Shown one piece after another: positions 44,471-53,165 of a stretch of 64,000 nt of DNA; position 1 is the first letter of the stretch, and the number at the start of each line of letters is the position of its first letter. Source of the DNA: Sinomonas sp. P10A9 (lineage in GTDB: Bacteria; Actinomycetota; Actinomycetes; Actinomycetales; Micrococcaceae); NCBI RefSeq assembly GCF_041022165.1, contig NZ_CP163302.1:2728001-2792000 (forward strand), written 5' to 3'. The notes below the pieces were generated by a model. That model made no database searches and was not told where the DNA came from. It was given only the letters and a program-made list of their open reading frames with translations. A program made the translations under genes and the position numbers.

Positions 44471-44514
44471 GGCGCGCACGACGGCGCGGAGCAGACCGCG
44501 CCGTCGTGCGCGCC
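44471..44514. terminator. Perfect 19-bp hairpin of the GCACGACGGC family
   Basis: Arms 44471-44489 (GGCGCGCACGACGGCGCGG) and 44496-44514 pair perfectly over 19 bp with a 6-nt loop AGCAGA. It is the best member of the family. It lies between the convergent small membrane protein gene (ends 44452) and the pterin dehydratase gene (ends 44534). Confidence 0.85.
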
Positions 44515-44533
44515 TTCCGCATACCCGGGACCT

Positions 44534-44857
44534 CTAGCGACCCCAGGGCTGAGCAACCGCGTCGAGGGCCGCGGCCCGCAGCGTGCAGCGATCCGCGGCT
44601 TCAACGTCCCTGGCCGTGACGACGGACCCGGCATCGTGCGAGGAGAAGCGCAGGATGACCCGGTTGTACCGCCAGTCGAGGTCGGGGTGATGGTTGAGTT
44701 CCTCGGCCACCTCCCCGACCGCGGCGATGAACTCGAGCGCCTTGGCCGAAGTGCGCAGCTTGTAGACGATAGCAAGGCCTCCGTCCACATGACTCCAGCC
44801 GACAAGCCTCGCGAGCTCCGCCTCGATCTGTTCCTGGGTCAACGGCTCGTGTGCCAT
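44534..44857 (-). CDS. 4a-hydroxytetrahydrobiopterin (pterin-4a-carbinolamine) dehydratase
   Basis: A 107-residue PCD/DCoH-fold protein. The active-site motif E-x-x-x-H-H-P-x-x-x-W/Y is seen as EVAEELNHHPDLDWRYN, and VILRFSSHDAGSVVTARDVE follows as in the family. It dehydrates 4a-hydroxy-tetrahydropterin, either for recycling after aromatic hydroxylases or in molybdopterin-related pterin metabolism. The ATG at 44857 is chosen since a TACCCT box (minus strand, 44865-44870) ends 7 nt upstream, while the longer in-frame start adds 13 unlike residues. No aromatic amino-acid hydroxylase is in the window. Confidence 0.9.
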   Translation of the reverse strand: MAHEPLTQEQIEAELARLVGWSHVDGGLAIVYKLRTSAKALEFIAAVGEVAEELNHHPDLDWRYNRVILRFSSHDAGSVVTARDVEAADRCTLRAAALDAVAQPWGR

Positions 44858-44900
44858 AGACCTCAGGGTAGGCCGCCCGGCCGCCTGCGGGGACACCTGA

Positions 44901-45437
44901 CTACGTCAGCGCTGCGCAGATGTCCGAGCTCTTGCCAGACACGCTCAGAAGGGTCCCGCTGCCTTTGGCATCGATGAAGGCGACAACACGGCCCTCGTAC
45001 TGGGTCGTCGACGGCCCTGCTGGCGTGTCGGTGGGAAACATGATCAACCCATTGAAGCCCGTGAGCGTGAGCGTCGCGGTCCCGTCCGGATGGGGGACGA
45101 AGGTCTGGACAGAGCCTGTCGACGCAACCGTCAACGACTTGCCGTTGTCCACATTCGTGTAGGTGATGGTGTAGCCGTCGCCAGCAGTGACCGTGCGGAC
45201 CGGGTGCCCTGTCCCTTCATAGAACGTCTGGGTATGGGTCTTCGGATCGGTTCCCGAGATCTGCAGGTGGAACGCGCAACCCGTTCCGGCCGGCAGATCG
45301 AAGTACTCCGTTGAAGCCACGGGCGTTGGCGGGGCGGCGTCGGAGGCCGGCGCCGCGAGCAGGGCACCTGCCGCGAGGAAAATGCTCGCGACGATAGGAG
45401 CCAAGGAAACGTGCCGGTGGGCTGGTAGGCGGTTCAT
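44901..45437 (-). CDS. Secreted protein of unknown function
   Basis: A 178-residue protein with a clear Sec signal peptide (NRLPAHRHVSLAPIVASIFLAAGALLAAPASDA, cleaved near residue 34, quoted here only by its ends NRLPAHRH and APASDA). The mature part is a beta-rich domain (EYFDLPAGTGCAFHLQIS, DGYTITYTNVDNGKSLTVAS, GTATLTLTGFNGLIMFP, GRVVAFIDAKGSG) with two Cys that may pair (GCAF and DICAAL). Similar small secreted proteins are common in soil actinobacteria; I cannot assign a function. The ATG at 45437 has a GGGAGG site. It is separated from thiG by 161 bp. Confidence 0.75.
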   Translation of the reverse strand: MNRLPAHRHVSLAPIVASIFLAAGALLAAPASDAAPPTPVASTEYFDLPAGTGCAFHLQISGTDPKTHTQTFYEGTGHPVRTVTAGDGYTITYTNVDNGKSLTVASTGSVQTFVPHPDGTATLTLTGFNGLIMFPTDTPAGPSTTQYEGRVVAFIDAKGSGTLLSVSGKSSDICAALT

Positions 45438-45598
45438 GGGGGCCTCCCTGAGGCATAGCGCAATGGAGTGAACTCCCCCAGCCTGGGCCGGAATCAGAGC
45501 AGAGCTCTGCGGCAGCATTTAGGGTACGCGCAGCCCTCGGCCTATTACAGATCTCGAGTTGACTCGTGTGGGCGGCACCGACCCCAGAGCTTCGCCGC

Positions 45599-46673
<1,075 letters not shown>

Positions 46674-46674
<1 letters not shown>

Positions 46675-47900
46675 CACTTGCCTCCTGTCGCGGCCGCAGC
46701 GGCCGGGAGCCCGGCGGCGGTCGGAACGAAACGGTCCGGCAGGAACGCGTCCCACCGGGGGTCGGTGCGGCCTTCGAGCAGGCCTCGGCACACCTGGGCG
46801 GCGGCCGGCGTGAGGAGTACGCCGTGCCTGAAGAATCCGGTGGCGATGATCAGGCCCGGTACGGTGCCGGCGCCACCCGGCACCGCGCCGTCGTGCGCAC
46901 CGCCGCCCCTGCTGTCAGCGTGAGCAGCACGGACGCGTCCGAGCAGCGGGGCGTTGTCCGGCGTTCCTGGCCGGGCGCGCGCGGTGATCTCGTAGAGCTC
47001 GAGCTCCGCGACCGCCGGGACGAGGATCTGGGCGTCGCGCAGGAGTTCGTAGACTCCCCCGGCGGAGACGGCGTCGGAGCCGTCCTCGCGCTGCGTGGCC
47101 CCGATGACGACGGTGCCGTCCGCACGCGGCACGATGTAGACCGGTTTTCCCCGCACGAGTCCGCGGACGGTTGCCGTCACGAGCGGACGGAGTCTGGCCG
47201 GCACGCGCAGGCGGAGAATGTCCCCGTAGACGGGCCGGAGAGGCAGCACGATGGGCAGCGCGCCGAGGTCCCGGGCGCCGAGGCCGTTGGCGACGATCGT
47301 CTCTGCGGCGCGCAGCTCGCGCCCGTCCTCGAGCACGACTCCGACCACGCGGCCTCCGTCCCATGCGAGCGACGTCGCGCGCGCCCGGACGAGGAAGCCG
47401 TCGCCGAGGCGCTCGGTCAGCCGCGCGAGCAGTGCGGCGACGAGCCGGCGCGGGTCGACCTGGTGGTCCGCCTCGATCTGGAAGGCCCCGGCGATGCCCG
47501 GTGCGAGGAACGGCTCCTCGGCTCGCGCCTGGCGGACCGTGAGCGGACGGACTCCCAGGCCGTGAGCCTCCTGGACCGCCTTGAGGTCGGCGAACGCCTG
47601 GCGGTCCGCGGCATCGCCCGCGAGGCACAGCGTCGGGCTGCTCACGTAGCCGCAGTCCGGCCCGGCTCCCGCGGCGAACTCGGGCCACGCCGCGGCGGAT
47701 TCGAGCGTGAGGCCGAGGAGGTCCTCCTCCTGGTAGTGGTACTCGCTCACGGCGGCCAGCATGCCCGCGGCGGCGAAGCTCGCGCCGGAGCCCGGTTCCG
47801 GATCAACGACGAGGACTCGCCGCCCAGTGCGCGCCGCCTCCCAGGCGATCCCGAGCCCGATCACGCCGGCGCCCACAACGATGACGTCGCTGTGCTCCAT
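46674..47900 (-). CDS. thiO: Glycine oxidase for thiazole synthesis
   Basis: A 408-residue FAD-dependent amine oxidase that makes dehydroglycine from glycine and oxygen. The N-terminal Rossmann motif is VVGAGVIGLGIAWEAARTG, with VVDPEPGSGASFAAAGML after it, and the C-terminal ATGFFRHGVLLTPAAAQ is the conserved flavin-contact segment. Near residue 330 an unusual Gly/Ala/His insertion (RAAHADSRGGGAHDGAVPG) breaks the usual P-x-x-x-G-x-x-P region; its DNA (46883-46898) contains the GCACGACGGCG core used in the intergenic hairpins. The TPP riboswitch lies directly upstream, so expression should fall when thiamine is plentiful. Confidence 0.93.
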
Positions 47901-47904
47901 GGTT

Positions 47905-48005
47905 CCTTCCCTCCGCCGGCATGACCCGGATCAGGTGAAGCGGTCGGCTCTGGCCCTCTCAGCCCGGCTGCGTTCTCGTCGCACGCGCGGGCTCCCGCAG
48001 TACTG
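47905..48005 (-). promoter_or_regulatory. TPP riboswitch (THI element) controlling thiO-thiS-thiG
   Basis: On the minus strand the conserved pieces are in order: GCGGGAGCCCG near the 5' end, GGCTGAGAGGG (plus strand 47954-47964), then CACCTGATCCGGGTCATGCC and GGCGGAGGGA (plus strand about 47909-47936). These match the TPP-sensing CTGAGA and the ACCTGATC-GG-ATGCC-GCG-AGGGA consensus. The 3' strand runs into AGGGAAGGAACC just before the thiO ATG at 47900, so ligand binding likely hides the ribosome-binding site. The predicted transcription start near 48005 leaves almost no RNA before the aptamer. Confidence 0.95.
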
Positions 48006-48010
48006 CGGAC

Positions 48011-48017
48011 TAGTCTA
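48011..48017. promoter_or_regulatory. Shared near-symmetric -10 region of divergent thiE and thiO
   Basis: TAGTCT (48011-48016, plus) ends 6 nt before the thiE ATG. On the other strand TAGACT (48012-48017) would start the riboswitch RNA about 7 nt further on, near 48005. The two -10 boxes overlap in 7 bp (TAGTCTA), inside ACTAGTCTAGT. One melting site could thus serve both directions. Start sites are inferred. Confidence 0.6.
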
Positions 48018-48022
48018 GTTCC

Positions 48023-48733
48023 ATGCTCCTGACCGACGCCCAGCTCTACGTGTGCACCGACGCCCGGAAGGACCGCGGCGACTTCGAGGACTTCGTCGAT
48101 GCGGCGTTCTCGGGCGGTGTGGACATCATCCAGCTGCGCGACAAGCGGATCGAGGCCGCCGAGGAACTCGAACATCTCGAGGTGCTGCGCGCCGTCGCCG
48201 AGCGTCACGGGAAGCTGTGGGCCGTGAATGACCGGGCGGACCTCGCGATGCTCTCGGGCGCGCCAGTCTTCCACGTGGGCCAGAAGGACCTCCCCCTCCC
48301 CGCAATCCGTCGTCTCGTGGACCCGTCCGTCATCGTCGGCCTGTCCACGAGCTCGCCTGCGATGGTCGACGCCGCGATGGGGCGGGCCGAAGCCGTCTCT
48401 CCCGCCGGGAACGCACGCCTCGATTACTTCTGCACCGGCCCCCTGTGGGCCACCCCGACCAAGCCGGGGCGCTCCGCCGTTGGGCTCGGGCTCGTCCAGT
48501 ACGCGGCCCGGCGCACGCGGGAGGCGCTCGACGCCGGCGAGTCGTCTCGGCGGGAGCCGCTGCCGTGGTTCGCGATCGGAGGAATCGACCACTCCAACGT
48601 CGCCGAGGTCGTCGAGGCGGGGGCGAGCCGCGTCGTCGTCGTGCGCGCGATCACCGACGCCGACGATCCGGCCGACGCCGCCGCGCGCCTCCGCGCCGAG
48701 CTTCCCGCGCTCGCACGGGAGCCCCTCGCATGA
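48023..48733 (+). CDS. thiE: Thiamine-phosphate synthase
   Basis: A 236-residue TIM-barrel enzyme that joins the thiazole and pyrimidine phosphates. Signatures: GGVDIIQLRDKRIEA, LWAVNDRADLAM, FHVGQKDLPLPAIRRLV, VIVGLSTSSPA, DYFCTGPLWATPTKPGR and WFAIGGIDHSNVAEVVEAGA, with phosphate-binding residues in place. The ATG at 48023 lacks a Shine-Dalgarno site and lies 6 nt after TAGTCT, so it should be leaderless and outside TPP-riboswitch control, unlike thiO-thiS-thiG. Its stop overlaps the pheA start (ATGA). Confidence 0.95.
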   Translation: MLLTDAQLYVCTDARKDRGDFEDFVDAAFSGGVDIIQLRDKRIEAAEELEHLEVLRAVAERHGKLWAVNDRADLAMLSGAPVFHVGQKDLPLPAIRRLVDPSVIVGLSTSSPAMVDAAMGRAEAVSPAGNARLDYFCTGPLWATPTKPGRSAVGLGLVQYAARRTREALDAGESSRREPLPWFAIGGIDHSNVAEVVEAGASRVVVVRAITDADDPADAAARLRAELPALAREPLA

Positions 48734-49575
48734 CGACCGTCGCCTACCAGGGCGAACCCGGCGCCAATTCGCACATGGCGTCCCTCGAGGCCTACCCGGA
48801 CGCCGAGACGCTCGCCTGCGCGACGTTCGAGGACGCCTTCTCCGCTGTCACGACGGGAGCCGCGGATCTCGCGATGATCCCGATCGACAACACTGTCGCC
48901 GGACGCGTCGCGGACATCCATGTGCTCCTGCCGGACACGAGCCTGCAGATCATCGGCGAGCACTTCCTGCGCATCCGTTTCAGCCTCATGGGTCTGCCCG
49001 GCTCCACGATCGAGGGCGCCCGCGAAGTCCACAGCCATGTCCATGCGCTCGCGCAGTGCCGTGAATTCATCCGCGCCCATGGCCTCACTCCCGTCGTCGC
49101 CGGCGACACCGCCGGATCTGCGCGCGAGGTGGCCGAGTGGGGCGACCCGACGAAGCTCTCGATCGCGCCGCCGCTCGCCGCCGAAAGGTACGGGCTCAGC
49201 GTGCTTGCGAGCGACATCGAGGACCAGAAGCACAACACGACGAGGTTTGTGATTCTGGCCCCGCCGCGCGACTATCCTCAGGCGGGCGCCGACGCGCACG
49301 TGACGAGCTTCGTCTTCCGGGTCCGCAACATCCCCGCCGCGCTGTACAAGGCGCTGGGCGGGTTCGCGACCAACGGCGTGAACATGACCCGGCTCGAGAG
49401 CTACATGGTGGACGGCAAGTTCGCGGCGACGATGTTCATGGTCGATGTCGAGGGGCACCCCGACGAGCCGCCGCTCGCCCGTGCGCTGGAAGAGCTCGAG
49501 TTCTTCTCGACCGAGCTCAGGATCCTGGGCGTCTTCCCCGCCCACCCGCGCCGCTTCGGCCTCCGCGCCGGGTAG
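48730..49575 (+). CDS. pheA: Prephenate dehydratase
   Basis: A 281-residue monofunctional enzyme that converts prephenate to phenylpyruvate in phenylalanine synthesis. The catalytic domain (about 1-180) begins VAYQGEPGANSHMA and contains NTVAGRVADIHVLL and the TRF motif in DQKHNTTRFVIL. A C-terminal ACT domain (about 195-275) shows ALYKALGGFATNGVNMTRLES, the phenylalanine-sensing ESR-like site. The ATG at 48730 shares ATGA with the thiE stop, so a thiamine gene and an aromatic amino-acid gene are co-translated, with no obvious metabolic reason. Confidence 0.95.
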   Translation: MTTVAYQGEPGANSHMASLEAYPDAETLACATFEDAFSAVTTGAADLAMIPIDNTVAGRVADIHVLLPDTSLQIIGEHFLRIRFSLMGLPGSTIEGAREVHSHVHALAQCREFIRAHGLTPVVAGDTAGSAREVAEWGDPTKLSIAPPLAAERYGLSVLASDIEDQKHNTTRFVILAPPRDYPQAGADAHVTSFVFRVRNIPAALYKALGGFATNGVNMTRLESYMVDGKFAATMFMVDVEGHPDEPPLARALEELEFFSTELRILGVFPAHPRRFGLRAG

Positions 49576-49605
49576 CCGCACCGTCCCGGGGTTAGGCTGG
49601 CCGTC

Positions 49606-51192
49606 ATGGGTCATCCCCTCTTCTCGCCTAAGTCTGCCGGACCGCAGGCCGGCCCGCGGGCGGAGGCCAGCGGTGCCGCACTCGCCGGCGCGTTCGCCGC
49701 CCTGCGGGACGAGTTCGAGCTCGCCTCCGAGTACCCCGCGGCCGCTCTCGCGGATGCCGCGGCGGCGATCGCCGCGCATACCTTGCCCGATGAGGACGCG
49801 ACCGACGTCGAGTTCGTCACGATCGACCCGCCTGCGTCCACCGACCTGGACCAGGCCCTCCACATCGAGCGTGACGGCGACGGGTACCGCGTGCGCTACG
49901 CGATCGCAGACGTGCCCGCCTTCGTCCGCCCACAGGGCGAGCTCGACGCGGAAACACGGCGTCGCGGCCAGACGATCTACGCAGCGGATGCCAAGGTCCC
50001 GCTGCATCCACGGGACATCACTGACGACGCCGGCAGCCTTCTCGCCGACGCGGTCCGCGGCGCGTTCGTGTGGGACTTCCGGCTCGATGCAGAAGGCGAG
50101 GTGGCCGCCGTCGAACTGGTCCACGCACGGGTGCGCAGCCGCGCGAAGCTCAACTACGCGGCCGTGCAGGAGCAGATCGACGCCGGCACCGCGGCGGAGC
50201 CGCTCATGCTCCTCAGGGAGGTGGGGCTCAAGCGCGTCGAGCTCGAGCGGCGGCGCGGCGGCGCAAGCCTGAACCTCCCCGAACAGGAGATCGTCCCGAC
50301 CGATGACGGCGGCTACCCGATCGAAATCGCGCCCCAGCGTCCCGTCGAGGACTGGAACGCGCAGATCTCCCTGATGACCGGCATGGCTGCCGCGAAGCTC
50401 ATGGTGAATGCCCGGATCGGGATCCTGCGCACCATGCCGGCGCCGGATGAGAGGTCGCTCCGGCACTTCCGCCGCCAGACCCAGGCCCTCGGGAAGCCCT
50501 GGGACGGGACCGTCCCGTACGGGGAGTACCTCCGTTCCCTGGACCCGACCCAGCCTCGCCAGCTGTCGATCCTCCACGCCGCCGCCGCGCTGTTCCGCGG
50601 CGCGACGTACACGCCCTTCGACGGTACCGTTCCACCGGACCCGGTCCAAGCGGCCATCGCAGCCCCCTACACGCACACGACCGCTCCCCTGCGCCGCCTT
50701 GTGGACCGTTTCGTGCTCGTCTTGTGCGAGGCCGTGGCCACCGACGCCGAGGTGCCGGCATGGGTGCGGATGGCCCTGCCGGAACTCCCGGCCCTCATGG
50801 CGTCCTCCGACCAGCTCGCGGCCAAGGTGGAGCGGGCCTCCATCGATCTCGTCGAGGCTGCCCTGCTCGTCAACGCGGTAGGGCAAGAGTTCGACGCGGT
50901 CGTGGTCTCGGGGTCCAAGCCCGCTTCGGGGAGTGATGCGGGTCCGGGCGGAGGGAACGGCAGGCCTGCGCAACCGCTCGACCGCATCGCGAGCTCCCAG
51001 AACGGGACCCAAGGTGCAGTGTCGGCAGGTGGACAGCACCCGCAGCAGTCGATGCCCTTCGGCACCGTCCAGCTGTCCGAGCCACCGGTCACGGCGCGCT
51101 GCGAGGGCGAGATGGAATCCGGGACCATGATCCGCGTCCGGCTCGTTGAGGCTGATATCCAGAAGCGCCGCATCCGGTTCGAACGGGCTTGA
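49606..51192 (+). CDS. RNB-domain (RNase II/R-type) ribonuclease
   Basis: A 528-residue 3'-5' exoribonuclease. The RNB domain has metal ligands Asp74, Asp80 and Asp82 in TIDPPASTDLDQAL; YAIADVPAFVRPQGELD and ISLMTGMAAAKLM follow as in the family, and YTHTTAPLRRLVDRFV is the late conserved block. It lacks the N-terminal cold-shock domains and has only a short C-terminal barrel, split by a Gly/Ser/Gln-rich insertion (about 440-490). The short form is typical of actinobacteria. A TAGGCT box (49593-49598) ends 7 nt before the ATG, so the mRNA is probably leaderless. Confidence 0.92.
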   Translation: MGHPLFSPKSAGPQAGPRAEASGAALAGAFAALRDEFELASEYPAAALADAAAAIAAHTLPDEDATDVEFVTIDPPASTDLDQALHIERDGDGYRVRYAIADVPAFVRPQGELDAETRRRGQTIYAADAKVPLHPRDITDDAGSLLADAVRGAFVWDFRLDAEGEVAAVELVHARVRSRAKLNYAAVQEQIDAGTAAEPLMLLREVGLKRVELERRRGGASLNLPEQEIVPTDDGGYPIEIAPQRPVEDWNAQISLMTGMAAAKLMVNARIGILRTMPAPDERSLRHFRRQTQALGKPWDGTVPYGEYLRSLDPTQPRQLSILHAAAALFRGATYTPFDGTVPPDPVQAAIAAPYTHTTAPLRRLVDRFVLVLCEAVATDAEVPAWVRMALPELPALMASSDQLAAKVERASIDLVEAALLVNAVGQEFDAVVVSGSKPASGSDAGPGGGNGRPAQPLDRIASSQNGTQGAVSAGGQHPQQSMPFGTVQLSEPPVTARCEGEMESGTMIRVRLVEADIQKRRIRFERA

Positions 51193-51664
51193 ACGCCCGG
51201 CCCCAATGGCCTGCCCCAAGCCGTGGGTCGCCGCCTCCCGCCGGTTCGCTGCCCTTCCGCCGGTGCGGCCGCCCACCCGCCGGTTCCTGCCCCCGGATCA
51301 GCGGCAAACCCCCGTGCGAACCAAGAACCCGCCACGGCTGCGCCCGCCCGGCGGCCGGTTCCTTGCTCTCCCGCCGATGCGGCGCCCACCCACCGGCATG
51401 CTGCCCTCCCGCCGGTTCCTGCCCCCGGATCAGCGGCAAACCCCCGCACGAACCCAGGATCCGCCACGGCGGCGCCCGCCCTCCGGTCGGTCGCCTCCCG
51501 CCGAGGCGCACGGCACCGCAGGGGAACGAAACCCGCCGCGATCCGCGGCCGACCAGCTCTGGCAGACGCCCCCACTGCTCCTCCACATCGCCCATTTTGG
51601 GCGTGTTGTCCACATGCGCGGCCGGAGTGCCGTCAGGCGGGCGGCGACGCGGGAGAGTGGCGCC
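51193..51664. other. Repeat-rich intergenic region before the DUF559-like gene
   Basis: No gene is supported in this 472-bp gap, although high GC keeps several frames open, including one of Pro/Arg-rich composition that runs into the next gene. It contains two copies of a long direct repeat (see 51276-51481) and ends with a purine-rich GGGAGAG site for the gene at 51665. CCCATTTTGGGCG near 51590 is a short hairpin-like element. Confidence 0.5.
51276..51481 (+). repeat. Imperfect direct repeat, two copies 132 bp apart
   Basis: Copy 1 starts at 51276 and copy 2 at 51408, each about 74 bp. The first 35 or so bases (CCCGCCGGTTCCTG, then CCCCCGGATCAGCGGCAAAC) are identical; the rest (GCGAACC..., CGCCACGGC.G) has scattered changes. 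Related shorter pieces occur just before copy 1 (CCGCCGGTTC near 51237). The 132-bp period is a multiple of three. Function unknown. Confidence 0.85.
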
Positions 51665-52651
51665 ATGAAGCTGACATCGCCTGATCTATCACGGCTCGGT
51701 CCTCGTCCCGGCTTTGCCCGCGGGCTCTGCACGCCCTTCGAACTACGCCTGATGGGCGTCGACGAACGGACAACGGCCAAACTCGTCGCGGCGGGCGAAC
51801 TGGTTCGGCTGCGCCGCGGGTGCCTCGCGACGCGAGAAGCCGCCGCGCCACCCCAAGCGGTCCATGCCCGCGACGTCGCAGCGCGGCTTCTCGCGCTGAG
51901 GGCTCACGCATGGAGGCACTATTGCGCGAACCGCTCATGGAACTTCGCCTACTCGGCGGTCAGCGGTGCGGCTCTGCACGGACTCGCACTGTGGACACCT
52001 GAAAGGCGCCTTCACATCATCCAGGAGTTCACCTCATCCCGAGGGGACCACGCAACCGATGTCATGAAGACCGAGCGGAGCCTCGCAGGATCAATCGTCA
52101 TAGACGGCCTTCCGGCGACGTCGGTCACCGACACCGTGGTCGACTGCCTTCGGATTCTGGACTTTGAGCCGGCAATGATCGTGTGCGAGTCGGCGCTCTC
52201 GCGCGGAGTGCCCAGAAATGAGCTTGAAGGCGCCGTTGACCAGGCGGCGCGCCGTCGCGGGATTGGAAGGGCTCGATCCGTCCTCTCGTCTGCGAGCGCG
52301 CTGTCCGAGTCTGCGGCCGAAACGCGTGTCCGGCTTCTTCTCTTGGCGCTGGCGCTTTCAGCAGGACAACCGGTGCAGCAGTTCAAGGTGGTCGTCGGCG
52401 GACGCAACTATCGCCTCGACTACGCCTGGCCAGACATCCTGGTTGCGCTCGAAATCGACGGCCGCCTCAAGTACTTCGGCGGTCCGCCGACGGCCGAAGT
52501 ATTGCTGGCCGAGCGTGAACGCGAGAAAGCGCTCACTAACATGGGCTGGGTCGTTGTGCGGATCACATGGTCCGACCTCGCTCACCCCGCCCGCGTCGAG
52601 GCGATGCTCGCCCGCGCCTTCGCACGGGCTCGGCGGATGCGCGCCGCGTAA
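51665..52651 (+). CDS. DUF559/AbiEi-like protein with Vsr-type endonuclease-fold C-terminus
   Basis: A 328-residue protein common in actinobacteria. The N-terminal part (LVAAGELVRLRRGCLATRE, AVSGAALHGLALW) resembles the winged-helix AbiEi antitoxin-like domain. The middle shows GLPATSVTDTVVDCLR, and the C-terminus VVVGGRNYRLDYAWPDILVALEIDGRLKYFG...REREKALTNMGWVVVRITWSDL has the D-x(n)-E-x-D pattern of the DUF559/Vsr-like restriction-endonuclease fold. No toxin-like partner is adjacent. The ATG at 51665 follows GGGAGAGTGG. Such genes are often strain-variable; the repeat-rich flank supports a variable spot, yet function is unknown. Confidence 0.82.
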   Translation: MKLTSPDLSRLGPRPGFARGLCTPFELRLMGVDERTTAKLVAAGELVRLRRGCLATREAAAPPQAVHARDVAARLLALRAHAWRHYCANRSWNFAYSAVSGAALHGLALWTPERRLHIIQEFTSSRGDHATDVMKTERSLAGSIVIDGLPATSVTDTVVDCLRILDFEPAMIVCESALSRGVPRNELEGAVDQAARRRGIGRARSVLSSASALSESAAETRVRLLLLALALSAGQPVQQFKVVVGGRNYRLDYAWPDILVALEIDGRLKYFGGPPTAEVLLAEREREKALTNMGWVVVRITWSDLAHPARVEAMLARAFARARRMRAA

Positions 52652-53165
52652 GCATGACGCATGCTCTGGGGGCACACCGCTGCCACCGGAGGGACGAGCA
52701 CCGATTCCGCCAGCAACGCCGTTGCCAGGAGACCAGCCGGTTCGCGGCAGACCCGCCGTTTCCCGACTATCCACGCCGGAAGGAGCCCACTCGGATGCTG
52801 CTAACCCCCGCCAGAACAGCCAACCCCCGGTGCTACGGACACCAGAGAGTGGCCGCCAGCGATCGAGCTTCACCTCGGTATGATGGCGCCGCGGCACCCG
52901 AAGCGGTCCACACCCGACGTGTCGCGCCTCACGATTCAAAGGATTTCGTGCGGCCGCGGTATCCTTGGACTGTTAATGGATGCCCGATCGTATTCATGCG
53001 ATCCCTTTTCACCCGTCGGCAGGTGCCGACACCCTGATAGCCCGCGATCGGCTTCCGCTGGATGGCCGGCGCGCGCTCCTGCTCCAGACGTCTGTGACTC
53101 ACATTGTCAGGCGGTCTGTCGAGCGAGACCCGCTCAGGCCCCTATGGAGAGGGACCTTCCCCCCT
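52652..53165 (+). promoter_or_regulatory. Long leader region of the DEAD-box helicase gene
   Basis: This 514-bp gap has no supported gene. Candidate -10 boxes are TATGAT (52879-52884) and TATCCT (52960-52965, with TTCAAA at 52935-52940 as a poor -35), which would give leaders of about 275 or 195 nt. The part from 52930 on is more AT-rich (TTCAAAGGATTTCG, GACTGTTAATGG). Long leaders are usual for cold-induced RNA helicases; RNA-level control is an inference. Confidence 0.45.

Noticed and set aside
44521..44545. Possible extra copy of the 21-bp GGGGTCAC element at the pterin dehydratase end
   Set aside because: The similarity (GACCCCAGGGCTGA) is short and falls in conserved coding sequence ending in QPWGR.
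48424..51276. 950-codon minus-strand frame opposite thiE-pheA-RNB
   Set aside because: Shadow of three well-identified plus-strand genes; composition and lack of motifs argue against it.
51146..51664. Upstream extension of the DUF559-like protein
   Set aside because: It starts inside the RNB gene in a different frame and crosses the DNA repeats; the conserved protein begins at ATG 51665.
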